Shown here in pieces: positions 28,833-36,475 of a stretch of DNA of 36,496 nucleotides. Position 1 is the first letter of the stretch. The number at the start of each line of letters is the position of its first letter. Under the pieces are notes generated by a model. That model was given only the letters and a program-made list of their open reading frames with translations, did no database searches and had not been told where the DNA came from. The position numbers were made by a program, and so were the translations under genes. Origin of the DNA: CAYHDV01 sp047619465 (GTDB taxonomy: Bacteria > Patescibacteriota > Minisyncoccia > Phycocordibacterales > CSBR16-119); assembly GCA_047619465.1 (NCBI GenBank), contig JBLHJW010000003.1, forward strand, positions 1-36,496, read 5' to 3'.

Positions 28833-29459
28833 ATGAGCAGCATAGAAGAACTAGCACAACTATTTAGAAAATTCCCTGGAATTGGCGAACGACAAGCCAA
28901 GCGTTTTGTCTACTTTCTACTCAAGTCACGTCCAGAGTACGTAGAAAAGCTTTTACAAGAAATAAGGAATACTAGAAACAATACAAAGGTTTGCCAGGAA
29001 AGCTACCAATTCTTTGTTGCAGACGAACAGAGCTCCACAATTTCTTTTATTGCCAGAGATCCATCACGAGATAAAACAAAGCTCTTGATAGTAGAAAAAG
29101 ATACCGACCTACAGAATATTGAGAAAATGAGGGTGTACGATGGAAACTATTTTGTTCTAGGTGGTTCACTTCCCTACCTTGCTGAAAATCCAGAGAGACT
29201 CATTCGAATAAATGAATTAAAAGCCATTATTGAAATGAAAGTAAAGAGAGACTCTTTGACTGAAATAATCTTTGCTCTTTCTGCCACACCTCAAGGAGAA
29301 CATACTGAAGAATATATAAAAAATAATGTTAGCGAAATAGTATCGAAAAATAGTTTAAAGCTATCACACTTAGGACGAGGACTTTCTACTGGACTTGAAA
29401 TTGAGTACTCCGATAAAGACACGTTTGAGAATGCTTTTAATCATCGCTCTGAAGTATAA
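28833..29459 (+). CDS. recR: Recombination mediator RecR, zinc finger lost
   Basis: Works with RecO (and RecF) to load RecA onto gapped DNA. At 208 residues it has the N-terminal helix-hairpin-helix FRKFPGIGERQAKRFVYFLL. A zinc-finger region follows, then a Toprim domain with LIVEKDTDLQNIEKM, YFVLGGSLPYL and LSATPQGEHTEEYI, and ends with LSHLGRGLSTGLEIEYSD, where the usual GxPVGG-type sequence is altered. The zinc finger normally has four Cys (C-x2-C ... C-x2-C). Here only one remains (KVCQESYQFF); the segment before DPSRDKTKLLIVE still aligns. It is co-transcribed with dnaB and followed by a strong terminator. Confidence 0.93.
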   Translation: MSSIEELAQLFRKFPGIGERQAKRFVYFLLKSRPEYVEKLLQEIRNTRNNTKVCQESYQFFVADEQSSTISFIARDPSRDKTKLLIVEKDTDLQNIEKMRVYDGNYFVLGGSLPYLAENPERLIRINELKAIIEMKVKRDSLTEIIFALSATPQGEHTEEYIKNNVSEIVSKNSLKLSHLGRGLSTGLEIEYSDKDTFENAFNHRSEV

Positions 29460-29470
29460 ATTGAGTATCA

Positions 29471-29502
29471 AAAAAGGCGGAACAAATTGTTCCGCCTTTT
29501 GT
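29471..29502. terminator. Bidirectional terminator
   Basis: AAAAAGGCGGAACAA / TTGTTCCGCCTTTT with an A-rich left flank. It ends recR and the convergent secreted-protein gene. Confidence 0.9.
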
Positions 29503-29513
29503 ATTAAATTAAA

Positions 29514-32500
29514 TTAATGAGATAGAATCTTCACAGACCCTTCATCATTGCTTCCTGTCCAAACAACGATCTGTCGTCCGAAGGTTACATCACCTCGAAC
29601 AATGTCATTTAGTTTTACTAGGTTACGAGAAAGTTCTCGTCCGCTAATATCAACAACTTTTCCAGACGCATTGGGACTCCTAGATAGAATTTCCTTTATT
29701 CCATTAGGTTCCGTTTCCAACAAGTAAGTTTCTGTTGTCGCAGGGTAAAGTCCGCCACCAACTTTAACAAACATCTTGAAAAAGTATAAGGTAGCTGAAT
29801 TTAGCTCCTCCATAGCGAAAAGATATTCGCCATCGAGTATTCCATCCTGAACGGGAGTAAAATTCTCGTTAGGAGTTAGCTGTCCATATCCAACATAAAG
29901 TTCGACATCTTCAACTCCGTTAATATCCACGTACCAACTAACGGATGCCGCGTTATGATAGATCAAAGTATATGGACCATCATAAACAACAACAGAGTCA
30001 ACTGGTTCTGGAGGTGTAATTGGACCCTCATCGGTCGTAAAATACAACCAAGGACCAGTATACAAATCTCCGGAATTGTCATACAAGATTCCTCTTGCTG
30101 ACACAAACTCACCAGCAGACAAGCCACTCAAACCTTGAGTGTAAACTCCTTGAGAGCTCACAGACTGGAATGTTGAATTCAAAGTATTATTCATGAACTC
30201 ATATTCGACCCGGAAACTTACTCCAGGTAAATTACCATTTGTCAGTACAAAGGTTAGCATGGCAGTATTGATACCAACAGAAACAGTGTCACTGTTGGTA
30301 ATCATTGGAACAGGAGGCTCAACCACTACAACTGGACCTAAGTCCGTTATAAACTGCTGAATTGGTCCTAGAACCATGACATTGCCCAGACCGTCTAAAA
30401 GTCTTGCCTGATACAAACACGTAGAACCAGCTGGTAAACCATTCAAACTTGTCGTGTACAAACCATCTAGAGGTATTGACTGTTGAGCCGAATACATAAC
30501 CTGGCCCTGAACTGTGTATTTGTAGTCATGAAAAAGACCTATCCAATCACCCATTACGATATTTGAAACTAGTGTTGCTGACGTTGAATCAACAACAAGA
30601 GTATCACTGTTCAGTATTACAGGATTCACAACAACAATCACAGGACCTTCGTCCGTAGTGAACTGTTCCCATGATGACTGATAAAACATTCCATACTGGT
30701 TAGATAATTCTACTTGCCACGACACCAACGTTCCTACTGGAAGTGGGTTTAGGTTTGCGAGATAGTTTCCCCAAGTTGGTGACATCACACTTGGTGGTGT
30801 CGAGAATGTCATACTATTGTACGAGTAGTTTACACTGTACATAGTATTCAGTGAGTCATTTGCTGCTCCTTCGAAGCCAACAGTTGCCGCTGTTGAATCA
30901 ACACTAAGCGTGTCAAGATTCATAACAACTGGACCCTCTAAAGGATCTGGTGGCAGAATTACAGGACCTTCGTCCGTAGTAAATTGCTCCCATGAAGACG
31001 ACTGAAAAACTCCATACTGGTTAGATAATTCTACTTGCCAGAAAACCAACCTTCCCGAAAGAAGTGGATTCAAATTAACAAGATAGCTACCCCAAGTTTG
31101 AGACATCGCACTTGGAGCTGTCGAGAATGCCATGTTGTCGTAATTATAATTTATACGATACATGGTATTTAGAGAATCATTGGCTTCACCCTGGAAACCA
31201 ACAACTGCCCCCGTTGAATCAACACTAAGCGTGTCAAGATTTACAACAACCGGACCAAACAACTGCACTGGTGGCACAATCGTGTCAGGCAATGCAGGAA
31301 GCGTAAAGAAATTGTTAAATTGCGCTTCTGAATATCCACCACTACTATTAGTGGCATCCATTGTAAACCAGACAATGACCGTCTGACCAATTTGTCTGTA
31401 CGGATCACCATCAAAGCTAAGTGAGGAATTTGTTGCTCCTGTAATATTCTCAGTTGCAACTGGCACGTTGATCACCTGTGGGTTCAATCCAATTTTCACT
31501 CTCGTGTCTGCCGTAGCAGCAGGATTGCTTATATCTGGATTACACCAGTATGAGATCTGTACCCACCCAGTGATTGGATCATAAAATCCATTTCCCATGT
31601 TTATTTGAGGAAGTACTCCAGGTCCGGCAATCGCGAACGATCCACCATCTTGGTACTGACCAACTGTGTCAGTAATCTCAATAGACCAATCATACGTAGT
31701 GTTGAAAACTCCCGAAAGAGCAAAACAAGACGCCCCAGACCACTCGAAAGTGGTATCTAGTAAAACTGGACCATTTAATGCAGCCTGAACAATTAATTCA
31801 ACTGTAGCTCCGTTCGAATCCTGACTAATCACATCATCTAAACAAAACGTATAACTGTTTGTGTTTATCTGCTGTGTGTATGTAGCCGTTGGACCATCTG
31901 CATTTGCAGTGGAGAACACTCTATTCACAGTTTCTGTTTGCGAATCCACATTCTGAGTCAGTGTTACCTGAACAGCATAACTTGTATTCACAACAGTACC
32001 GCTAATAGGTATAGCTAAACCAGTACTTGGGCCCTGTGGAACTGTTCCACCTGGGAAAGTTCCTAATCCTGGAACATATACTGAAACATTTCCACCTCCG
32101 CCAAAGACGGTGGCATCAACGTAAACAACAGAATTATACCAATCCAAAACAACAATAGTGTCTATGGAAAGAATAGGATTGTCATAGCCGGTCGTAGCTA
32201 AATTCGCTGTGTAGACCTGCGGATCACCCAAACTGTTATTTACAGTAAGGACCGCAGTGACAGGTGTCTCTGACGTCCAAATAGGAATCCATTGACATCC
32301 ATCTGTCGAATCAGCAAAAGCATATGTAGATGCAAGAATTGTATCTACTCCAACAACATACTCAAGTGTTACTGAACCCGTAAGGTCATTCGACTGAGCA
32401 TCAAAACAAACGAGAACTGAGTCTACGTTTGATCCTCCGTCTGAGACGGAACCTGTTGGAAGCTCGGGAAGCGTAGTTGTAAAAGTGTCTGGCACGAATG

Positions 32501-33185
32501 CTGACGATTCATTTATCAACTGATCCTCTGCATAGGCTTGAACCCAGTACGAGTTTCCTGGTAGAAGTCCAAATATACTCAAGTCGGCTTCAGCATTTGG
32601 TCCTTGCACATAGGCAGAACCAGCAGACCACTGAGCTGACCCTGGGCCAACTGCAATGTCGTAGTACCAATAACGCACATAAGCACCCGCATGGGCATCA
32701 AGTGACGTTCTGATATTTAGCGAAGTCTGCAATGCTTCAAGCAGAACAATTCCGGAGATAATAGGCTGATCGTGTTCCCACATGGTGGTCCCACTAATAG
32801 CGTAAGTACTGACTTCGGAATAAACCGAATCAGTCCCCCCAGTTGTATCTGCAACTTGTCCAACGATAATATATCCGTTGGTTTCATTCTCGTATAGACC
32901 TTCCACATAGTGAGGCATAGGAATGGTGTTCCCTTCGTAATACGTAGTATCCGATCGGTGCATTCCATCCTCTGACTCTGTGTAGAATCTTCCCACCAAG
33001 TTTGACGTTGCTGGATTGATGTTTACTCCACCTTTGCCGTAAACGACAAGACTTGAATCTGTAAGTGTATAGTTCTCATACGTTGCCGTAGAGTCGATAA
33101 ACACATTCGGAGTTGGTGTTTGAGCGCTAGCCCAATTAGTAATTGCCACTATGGCGATTACCAAACTTAGCATTTTTCTTTTCAT
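29514..33185 (-). CDS. Large secreted multidomain protein with FnIII-like repeats and a T9SS-like C-terminal segment
   Basis: 1223 residues, by far the largest protein here. It starts with a Sec signal peptide (MKRKMLSLVIAIVAITNWASA) followed by Gln. Next come a beta-rich N-terminal region (to about 140), an FnIII-like unit (about 145-240), further beta-sandwich modules to about 520, a domain with the NMGN ... FDGDPYR ... GGYSEAQ pattern (525-635), and four tandem FnIII-like units (643-740, 751-848, 853-948, 959-1054), each ending in F-T/I-T-D. A last beta domain leads to a C-terminal 60 residues with KVVDISGRELSRN ... DIVRG ... QIVVWTGSNDEGSVKIL, resembling type IX secretion sorting domains. 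No enzyme motif is seen, so an adhesin or surface fibre is likely. The start is ATG 33185; the frame extends upstream into the promoter. Confidence 0.85.
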   Translation of the reverse strand: MKRKMLSLVIAIVAITNWASAQTPTPNVFIDSTATYENYTLTDSSLVVYGKGGVNINPATSNLVGRFYTESEDGMHRSDTTYYEGNTIPMPHYVEGLYENETNGYIIVGQVADTTGGTDSVYSEVSTYAISGTTMWEHDQPIISGIVLLEALQTSLNIRTSLDAHAGAYVRYWYYDIAVGPGSAQWSAGSAYVQGPNAEADLSIFGLLPGNSYWVQAYAEDQLINESSAFVPDTFTTTLPELPTGSVSDGGSNVDSVLVCFDAQSNDLTGSVTLEYVVGVDTILASTYAFADSTDGCQWIPIWTSETPVTAVLTVNNSLGDPQVYTANLATTGYDNPILSIDTIVVLDWYNSVVYVDATVFGGGGNVSVYVPGLGTFPGGTVPQGPSTGLAIPISGTVVNTSYAVQVTLTQNVDSQTETVNRVFSTANADGPTATYTQQINTNSYTFCLDDVISQDSNGATVELIVQAALNGPVLLDTTFEWSGASCFALSGVFNTTYDWSIEITDTVGQYQDGGSFAIAGPGVLPQINMGNGFYDPITGWVQISYWCNPDISNPAATADTRVKIGLNPQVINVPVATENITGATNSSLSFDGDPYRQIGQTVIVWFTMDATNSSGGYSEAQFNNFFTLPALPDTIVPPVQLFGPVVVNLDTLSVDSTGAVVGFQGEANDSLNTMYRINYNYDNMAFSTAPSAMSQTWGSYLVNLNPLLSGRLVFWQVELSNQYGVFQSSSWEQFTTDEGPVILPPDPLEGPVVMNLDTLSVDSTAATVGFEGAANDSLNTMYSVNYSYNSMTFSTPPSVMSPTWGNYLANLNPLPVGTLVSWQVELSNQYGMFYQSSWEQFTTDEGPVIVVVNPVILNSDTLVVDSTSATLVSNIVMGDWIGLFHDYKYTVQGQVMYSAQQSIPLDGLYTTSLNGLPAGSTCLYQARLLDGLGNVMVLGPIQQFITDLGPVVVVEPPVPMITNSDTVSVGINTAMLTFVLTNGNLPGVSFRVEYEFMNNTLNSTFQSVSSQGVYTQGLSGLSAGEFVSARGILYDNSGDLYTGPWLYFTTDEGPITPPEPVDSVVVYDGPYTLIYHNAASVSWYVDINGVEDVELYVGYGQLTPNENFTPVQDGILDGEYLFAMEELNSATLYFFKMFVKVGGGLYPATTETYLLETEPNGIKEILSRSPNASGKVVDISGRELSRNLVKLNDIVRGDVTFGRQIVVWTGSNDEGSVKILSH
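30642..31259 (-). repeat. Recent tandem duplication of an FnIII-like unit (324-bp period)
   Basis: The units at 31259-30966 and 30935-30642 encode 98-residue segments about three-quarters identical, both with LDTLSVDST ... NDSLNTMY ... WQVELSNQYG ... SSWEQFTTDEGPVI. DNA blocks are identical over runs such as the one coding for LDTLSVDST. Confidence 0.85.
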
Positions 33186-33228
33186 TCTTATTGATTTTTT
33201 TATTAATGTTCTACTTATATTTGAGTTA

Positions 33229-33257
33229 AACCTACCATAGTATTGACAAAAAGTCAA
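33229..33257 (-). promoter_or_regulatory. Promoter of the large secreted-protein gene
   Basis: On the minus strand TTGACT (33257-33252), 17-bp spacer, TAGGTT (33234-33229). The leader of about 40 nt is A-rich without Shine-Dalgarno. The -35 lies in a small palindrome TTGAC/GTCAA. Confidence 0.55.
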
Positions 33258-33282
33258 TATGTATCCATGGTTATCATCTTGG

Positions 33283-33288
33283 TAGACT
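33283..33288 (+). promoter_or_regulatory. -10 box for a leaderless rsmE mRNA
   Basis: TAGACT ends 6 nt before the ATG at 33295; divergent to the secreted-protein gene. Confidence 0.45.
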
Positions 33289-33294
33289 AGAACC

Positions 33295-33981
33295 ATGAAA
33301 ATTCATCGATTCTTCAGCCCTTCCATAGATAAGACGGATGAGATAACTATCTCTGACAGGGATTTAGTACACCAAATGCACAATGTACTCAAGCTCCAGA
33401 ATGGAGAGTTTGTAGAGCTATTTGACGGCTCTGGGGACGCTTTACTAGGTGAGATAGGTGATGTTTCTAAGAAATCCCTAATTCTAAATAAGAAAGAGGT
33501 TAAGTCTGTAGAAGATACTCGAAAAGATATCTTTGCCTATATTCCCCTCCTGAAGCGATCCAATACAGAACTGATGATTCAAAAGCTAACTGAACTTGGT
33601 ATCAAAAATATAATCCCAATCAAAACTGACAGAACTATCAAGTCTGATGTAAATTTAGATAGACTGAAGAAAATATCACTTGAAGCTACCGAGCAATCTG
33701 GCCAGTACTTCCTGTCAAAAATAAGTGAGCCTATTAAACTAAAAGACGCCATAGAAATAGCGTCTGGTACAGATATATTTGTTTTGGATATGGGAAGAGA
33801 ATCCTTCCGAGACAACAAGCGTGATTACCCACTATCTTTCTTTATTGGCCCTGAAGGAGGTTGGACAGACGAAGAGCGAGAACTATTCAAAGGGTCATCT
33901 GCAAAAATTGTATCCCTCACAGAAACTACTTTGCGTGGAGAAACTGCCGCTATTAATGCCGCATACGAAAGCCTTGTGTAA
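33295..33981 (+). CDS. rsmE: 16S rRNA (uracil-1498 N3)-methyltransferase RsmE
   Basis: Methylates N3 of U1498 in 16S rRNA; a SPOUT enzyme with a trefoil knot. The 228 residues begin MKIHRFFSP, as usual, with a PUA-like N-terminal domain (HQMHNVLKLQNGEFVELFDGSG), then the catalytic half with IPLLKRSNTELMIQKLTELGIKNIIPIKTDRTI, LEATEQSGQ, and the cofactor-binding knot LSFFIGPEGGWTDEERELF and LTETTLRGETAAINAAYE. All expected motifs are present. It lies between the giant secreted protein and its small relative, on the opposite strand to both. Confidence 0.97.
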   Translation: MKIHRFFSPSIDKTDEITISDRDLVHQMHNVLKLQNGEFVELFDGSGDALLGEIGDVSKKSLILNKKEVKSVEDTRKDIFAYIPLLKRSNTELMIQKLTELGIKNIIPIKTDRTIKSDVNLDRLKKISLEATEQSGQYFLSKISEPIKLKDAIEIASGTDIFVLDMGRESFRDNKRDYPLSFFIGPEGGWTDEERELFKGSSAKIVSLTETTLRGETAAINAAYESLV

Positions 33982-33987
33982 AAAAAT

Positions 33988-34026
33988 ACGACCTCTCCAA
34001 TCGTAGAGGTCGCTTATTATACCTTT
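33988..34026. terminator. Terminator-like hairpin after rsmE
   Basis: CGACCTCT (33990-33997) pairs with AGAGGTCG (34005-34012). The T-run is interrupted, so it is of moderate quality; A-rich on the left, giving the convergent gene a tail. Confidence 0.6.
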
Positions 34027-34038
34027 TCTTAAAGTTGT

Positions 34039-34437
34039 CTATTTTTCTTGAAGCGGGGGTAGCATTACCCAATTAATGGCAGGAAATTTACTGTAACCAC
34101 CATTAGAGTTTTCGCCATCCATGGAAAACCATAATCGAACAGTTTTATCAACTTCCCGAAATGGGTTGCCATCAAACTCAAAAGAATAGTTTCCAACTTC
34201 TGAAATTTCTTTTACTGCGACAATGGTATTTATACTATCCGGGCTTGTACCGACTTTTAGTGTGGCTACACCTGTAGCAAACTGATCAGTTGGGTCTGGT
34301 TTGAACCAAAAACCAATACTGACATGGTTACTTTCGGAATCTATATACGCGTTACCCATATTCATCATTTGGCCATTAACCAAATTATTAGCTATTATTA
34401 ATATAGCAATAGCTAGACTTAAAGTTTTGATTCGCAT
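34039..34437 (-). CDS. Small secreted protein: single-domain relative of the giant secreted protein
   Basis: A 132-residue protein with a Sec signal peptide (MRIKTLSLAIAILIIANNLVNG) followed by Gln. The mature part is essentially one domain that aligns end to end with residues about 525-635 of the giant protein encoded at 29514-33185. Shared positions include NMGN, an Asp four to six residues on, W-x-x-PD, AT, the Lys-x-Gly pair, FDG-x-P-x-R, TV/VR-x-WF-x-MD, N-S-x-GGYS and the LP-x-L end. No cysteines, no enzyme motif. A beta-sandwich with a surface-exposed GGYS loop is plausible. It has its own TTGACA promoter and A-rich leader. It probably arose by duplication from, or fed into, the giant gene. 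Confidence 0.8.
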   Translation of the reverse strand: MRIKTLSLAIAILIIANNLVNGQMMNMGNAYIDSESNHVSIGFWFKPDPTDQFATGVATLKVGTSPDSINTIVAVKEISEVGNYSFEFDGNPFREVDKTVRLWFSMDGENSNGGYSKFPAINWVMLPPLQEK

Positions 34438-34461
34438 TTTCTTCAGTTTTCGTTTTTTTAC

Positions 34462-34489
34462 AGTTTACCATAAACAAGTTATTTGTCAA
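34462..34489 (-). promoter_or_regulatory. Promoter of the gene at 34437
   Basis: On the minus strand TTGACA (34489-34484), 16-bp spacer, TAAACT (34467-34462). The leader of 24 nt is A-rich without Shine-Dalgarno. It overlaps the truB stop region. Confidence 0.6.
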
Positions 34490-35189
34490 GTTTATAAATA
34501 TTATTAAAAATAGCCTTGATTTCCTTAGTAGATATAACTCTTGCGTCATCAACCTTATAATCCCCTATTGATGTTCGTCTGAGCGCTGAAAGTGTAGCTG
34601 GCACGCCAAGCCGGTCCCCCAGTTCACGAGCAAGACTGCGAATATATGTTCCTGATCCAACATCAAAAGTTACTGAAAGATATATCTCACTTCCCTTTCT
34701 CTCTATGTCTTTTATTTCAGCTGAAATAATATTCATGGTTTTTATGGGAACATCTATAGCCTGACCCTTGCGAGCATATTTGTAGAGAGCCTTTCCGTCA
34801 CGTTTTATGGCGGAGTACACAGGCACAGCAATCTCCTGTTCTCCAGCTAGAGTTTTTACTTTTACTCTAATATCATCATCGCTCAAAGTACTTGCATCTG
34901 CCTCAGCGACAATCTCCCCTTCTAGGTCATCTGTTGTTGTCTGCTTCCCAAGCAGTATCATAGAATCATAAGTTTTCGATTCTCCTATAAGACCCGTCAA
35001 ACTTTTTGTCATCTTTCCAAGTCCAACTAGTAGCAGGCCTGTAGCTCTAGGGTCCAGAGTTCCAGCGTGTCCTATCTTAATCTTGGGATAACCAGCCTCC
35101 CTATATTCGCGTTTCAAAAAACGGATCACATCGTATGATGTGACTCCAAAAGGCTTGTCTATAAGTAATAGTTCCGACTCAGGATTCAT
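34479..35189 (-). CDS. truB: tRNA pseudouridine-55 synthase TruB
   Basis: Makes pseudouridine 55 in the T-loop of tRNAs. The 236 residues (from ATG 35189, MNPESELLLIDKP) show KPFGVTSYDV, the catalytic loop KIGHAGTLDPRATGLL with nucleophile Asp46, the following YDSMILLGKQTTTDDLEGEI, VPVYSAIKRDGKALYKYARKG, and VGSGTYIRSLARELGDRLG-type sequence. The C-terminal PUA domain of long forms is missing. A longer frame to 35243 overlaps the promoters and is unlikely. The two -35/-10 sets of truB and the gene at 35290 are divergent and interleaved. Confidence 0.96.
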   Translation of the reverse strand: MNPESELLLIDKPFGVTSYDVIRFLKREYREAGYPKIKIGHAGTLDPRATGLLLVGLGKMTKSLTGLIGESKTYDSMILLGKQTTTDDLEGEIVAEADASTLSDDDIRVKVKTLAGEQEIAVPVYSAIKRDGKALYKYARKGQAIDVPIKTMNIISAEIKDIERKGSEIYLSVTFDVGSGTYIRSLARELGDRLGVPATLSALRRTSIGDYKVDDARVISTKEIKAIFNNIYKLDK

Positions 35190-35196
35190 AGACAAT

Positions 35197-35225
35197 ACTT
35201 TATGAAAAATACGCCAAACAATCAA
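35197..35225 (-). promoter_or_regulatory. Promoter of truB, leaderless
   Basis: On the minus strand TTGATT (35225-35220), 17-bp spacer, TAAAGT (35202-35197), then 7 nt to the ATG at 35189. Confidence 0.55.
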
Positions 35226-35236
35226 GTGCTGCGTGT

Positions 35237-35265
35237 TTGACAAAATAACATTCAGGGTATAGTCT
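35237..35265 (+). promoter_or_regulatory. Promoter of the gene at 35290
   Basis: TTGACA at 35237-35242 and TAGTCT at 35260-35265, spacer 17 bp; TATAGT at 35258 (15 bp) is an alternative. The leader is A-rich without Shine-Dalgarno. Confidence 0.55.
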
Positions 35266-35289
35266 CAGTACAAACAAAAGAAAGAAGTA

Positions 35290-35658
35290 ATGTTCACATA
35301 TGGAGAACTTGGGCCAAAAGTAGGCCGCCAACTAATCAAAATTAAGCAAGGAATAATTTCAAACAAGGAAACTATTTCTGATTTCAAAAAAACACACGCG
35401 TGGTCAAAAGACCTTCTTTCAGAAGAAGGTGGGGAGTCTAAAATCTTTAATAATCTGGTAAGCGGAGAAGTCACTATTAGATCTAAGAGACTAACTAAGG
35501 AACCGGTAGAGAAAAAACTACCTGTTACCCACCAGGAAAAACCATATGCCGCTGAAGTTTCTGTTTGTGGAAAAGACTACATTTTGCGAATTCTTTGCGG
35601 AAAGAACTCACAGCATAAATATGTTGTACATGAGTACGAACTGGAAAAAATACTATAA
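35290..35658 (+). CDS. Hypothetical soluble protein
   Basis: A 122-residue protein with no signal or membrane helix. The first half is basic and helical (GRQLIKIKQGIISNKETISDFKKTHAWSKDLLSEEGG). The second half is beta-rich with EVSVCGKDYILRILCGKNSQHKYVVHEYELEKIL, containing two Cys at a spacing that could hold a metal or disulfide. I find no family. A single gene with TTGACA promoter and terminator, placed between truB and uppP. Confidence 0.75.
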   Translation: MFTYGELGPKVGRQLIKIKQGIISNKETISDFKKTHAWSKDLLSEEGGESKIFNNLVSGEVTIRSKRLTKEPVEKKLPVTHQEKPYAAEVSVCGKDYILRILCGKNSQHKYVVHEYELEKIL

Positions 35659-35659
35659 A

Positions 35660-35692
35660 TTAAGGCGACCTTGAGTCGCCTTTTTATTTTAT
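35660..35692 (+). terminator. Rho-independent terminator
   Basis: AGGCGAC (35663-35669), loop CTTGA, GTCGCCT, then TTTTATTTT. Confidence 0.85.
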
Positions 35693-35698
35693 ATAAAG

Positions 35699-35704
35699 TA
35701 TACT
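35699..35704 (+). promoter_or_regulatory. -10 box for a leaderless uppP mRNA
   Basis: TATACT ends 6 nt before the ATG at 35711. Confidence 0.5.
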
Positions 35705-35710
35705 TTTCTC

Positions 35711-36475
35711 ATGGATATTTTTTCAGCGATAATACTTGGAATCGTAGAAGGTATAACGGAGTTTCTTCCGATTTCTTCTACAGGGCATTTAATGGTGACA
35801 AGTAATATTTTAGGATTAGAATCAAGTTCTTTTCTTTCTAGTTTTGAGATAGGAATTCAGTCTGGAGCTATTTTTGCAATAATAATTTACTATTTTAAAA
35901 AGATATTTTCTTCTAAGAACCTTTTCTGGAAGGTTGCTTTTGGATTTATTCCGACCGGGGTTTTGGGTCTTCTTCTATACAAGATTGTAAAAACATATTT
36001 ACTTGAATCACTGGTGATTGTTGGTTGGGCGTTAATTGTTGGAGGAATTATAATATTGCTCGTTGAGAAATTCCACAAGAAAATAGATGCGGAATCTAAA
36101 GTTGAAGATATTACATACAAACAGTCTTTTCTACTTGGATTATATCAAGTGCTCGCCATGATTCCAGGAGTGTCTCGATCAGGAGCAACCATCATGGGAG
36201 GGCTTCTCTCTGGAATAGGAAGAAAGCAAATTGTTGAGTTCTCATTCCTTCTAGCGATCCCTACCATACTTGGAGCTACTGTTTTTGACCTATACAAGAC
36301 TGGTGTTGATTTTACTCAATCAGAAATATCTTTGTTTCTTTTGGGAACAGTGGTTTCTGGAATTACCGCCTGGTTTGCAATTAGATTCTTTTTGAAATTT
36401 ATCTCAAATCACTCGTTTGAGATATTTGGATGGTATAGAATAGTTGCAGGTTCTCTTATACTTTTATTTTTATAA
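35711..36475 (+). CDS. uppP: Undecaprenyl-diphosphatase UppP (BacA)
   Basis: Converts undecaprenyl diphosphate to the monophosphate, recycling the lipid carrier used by MraY and MurG. The 254-residue protein has about eight helices and both family motifs: IVEGITEFLPISSTGHL near the N-terminus (about 11-27, with the catalytic Glu pair) and PGVSRSGATIMGGLLSG (about 151-167, with the phosphate-binding Arg). Length is close to the usual 265-275. It is a single gene at the end of the window. Confidence 0.96.
   Translation: MDIFSAIILGIVEGITEFLPISSTGHLMVTSNILGLESSSFLSSFEIGIQSGAIFAIIIYYFKKIFSSKNLFWKVAFGFIPTGVLGLLLYKIVKTYLLESLVIVGWALIVGGIIILLVEKFHKKIDAESKVEDITYKQSFLLGLYQVLAMIPGVSRSGATIMGGLLSGIGRKQIVEFSFLLAIPTILGATVFDLYKTGVDFTQSEISLFLLGTVVSGITAWFAIRFFLKFISNHSFEIFGWYRIVAGSLILLFL

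Noticed and set aside
33186..33296. Longer start for the giant secreted protein
   Set aside because: It would put 37 polar residues before the signal peptide and cover the promoter and the rsmE start.
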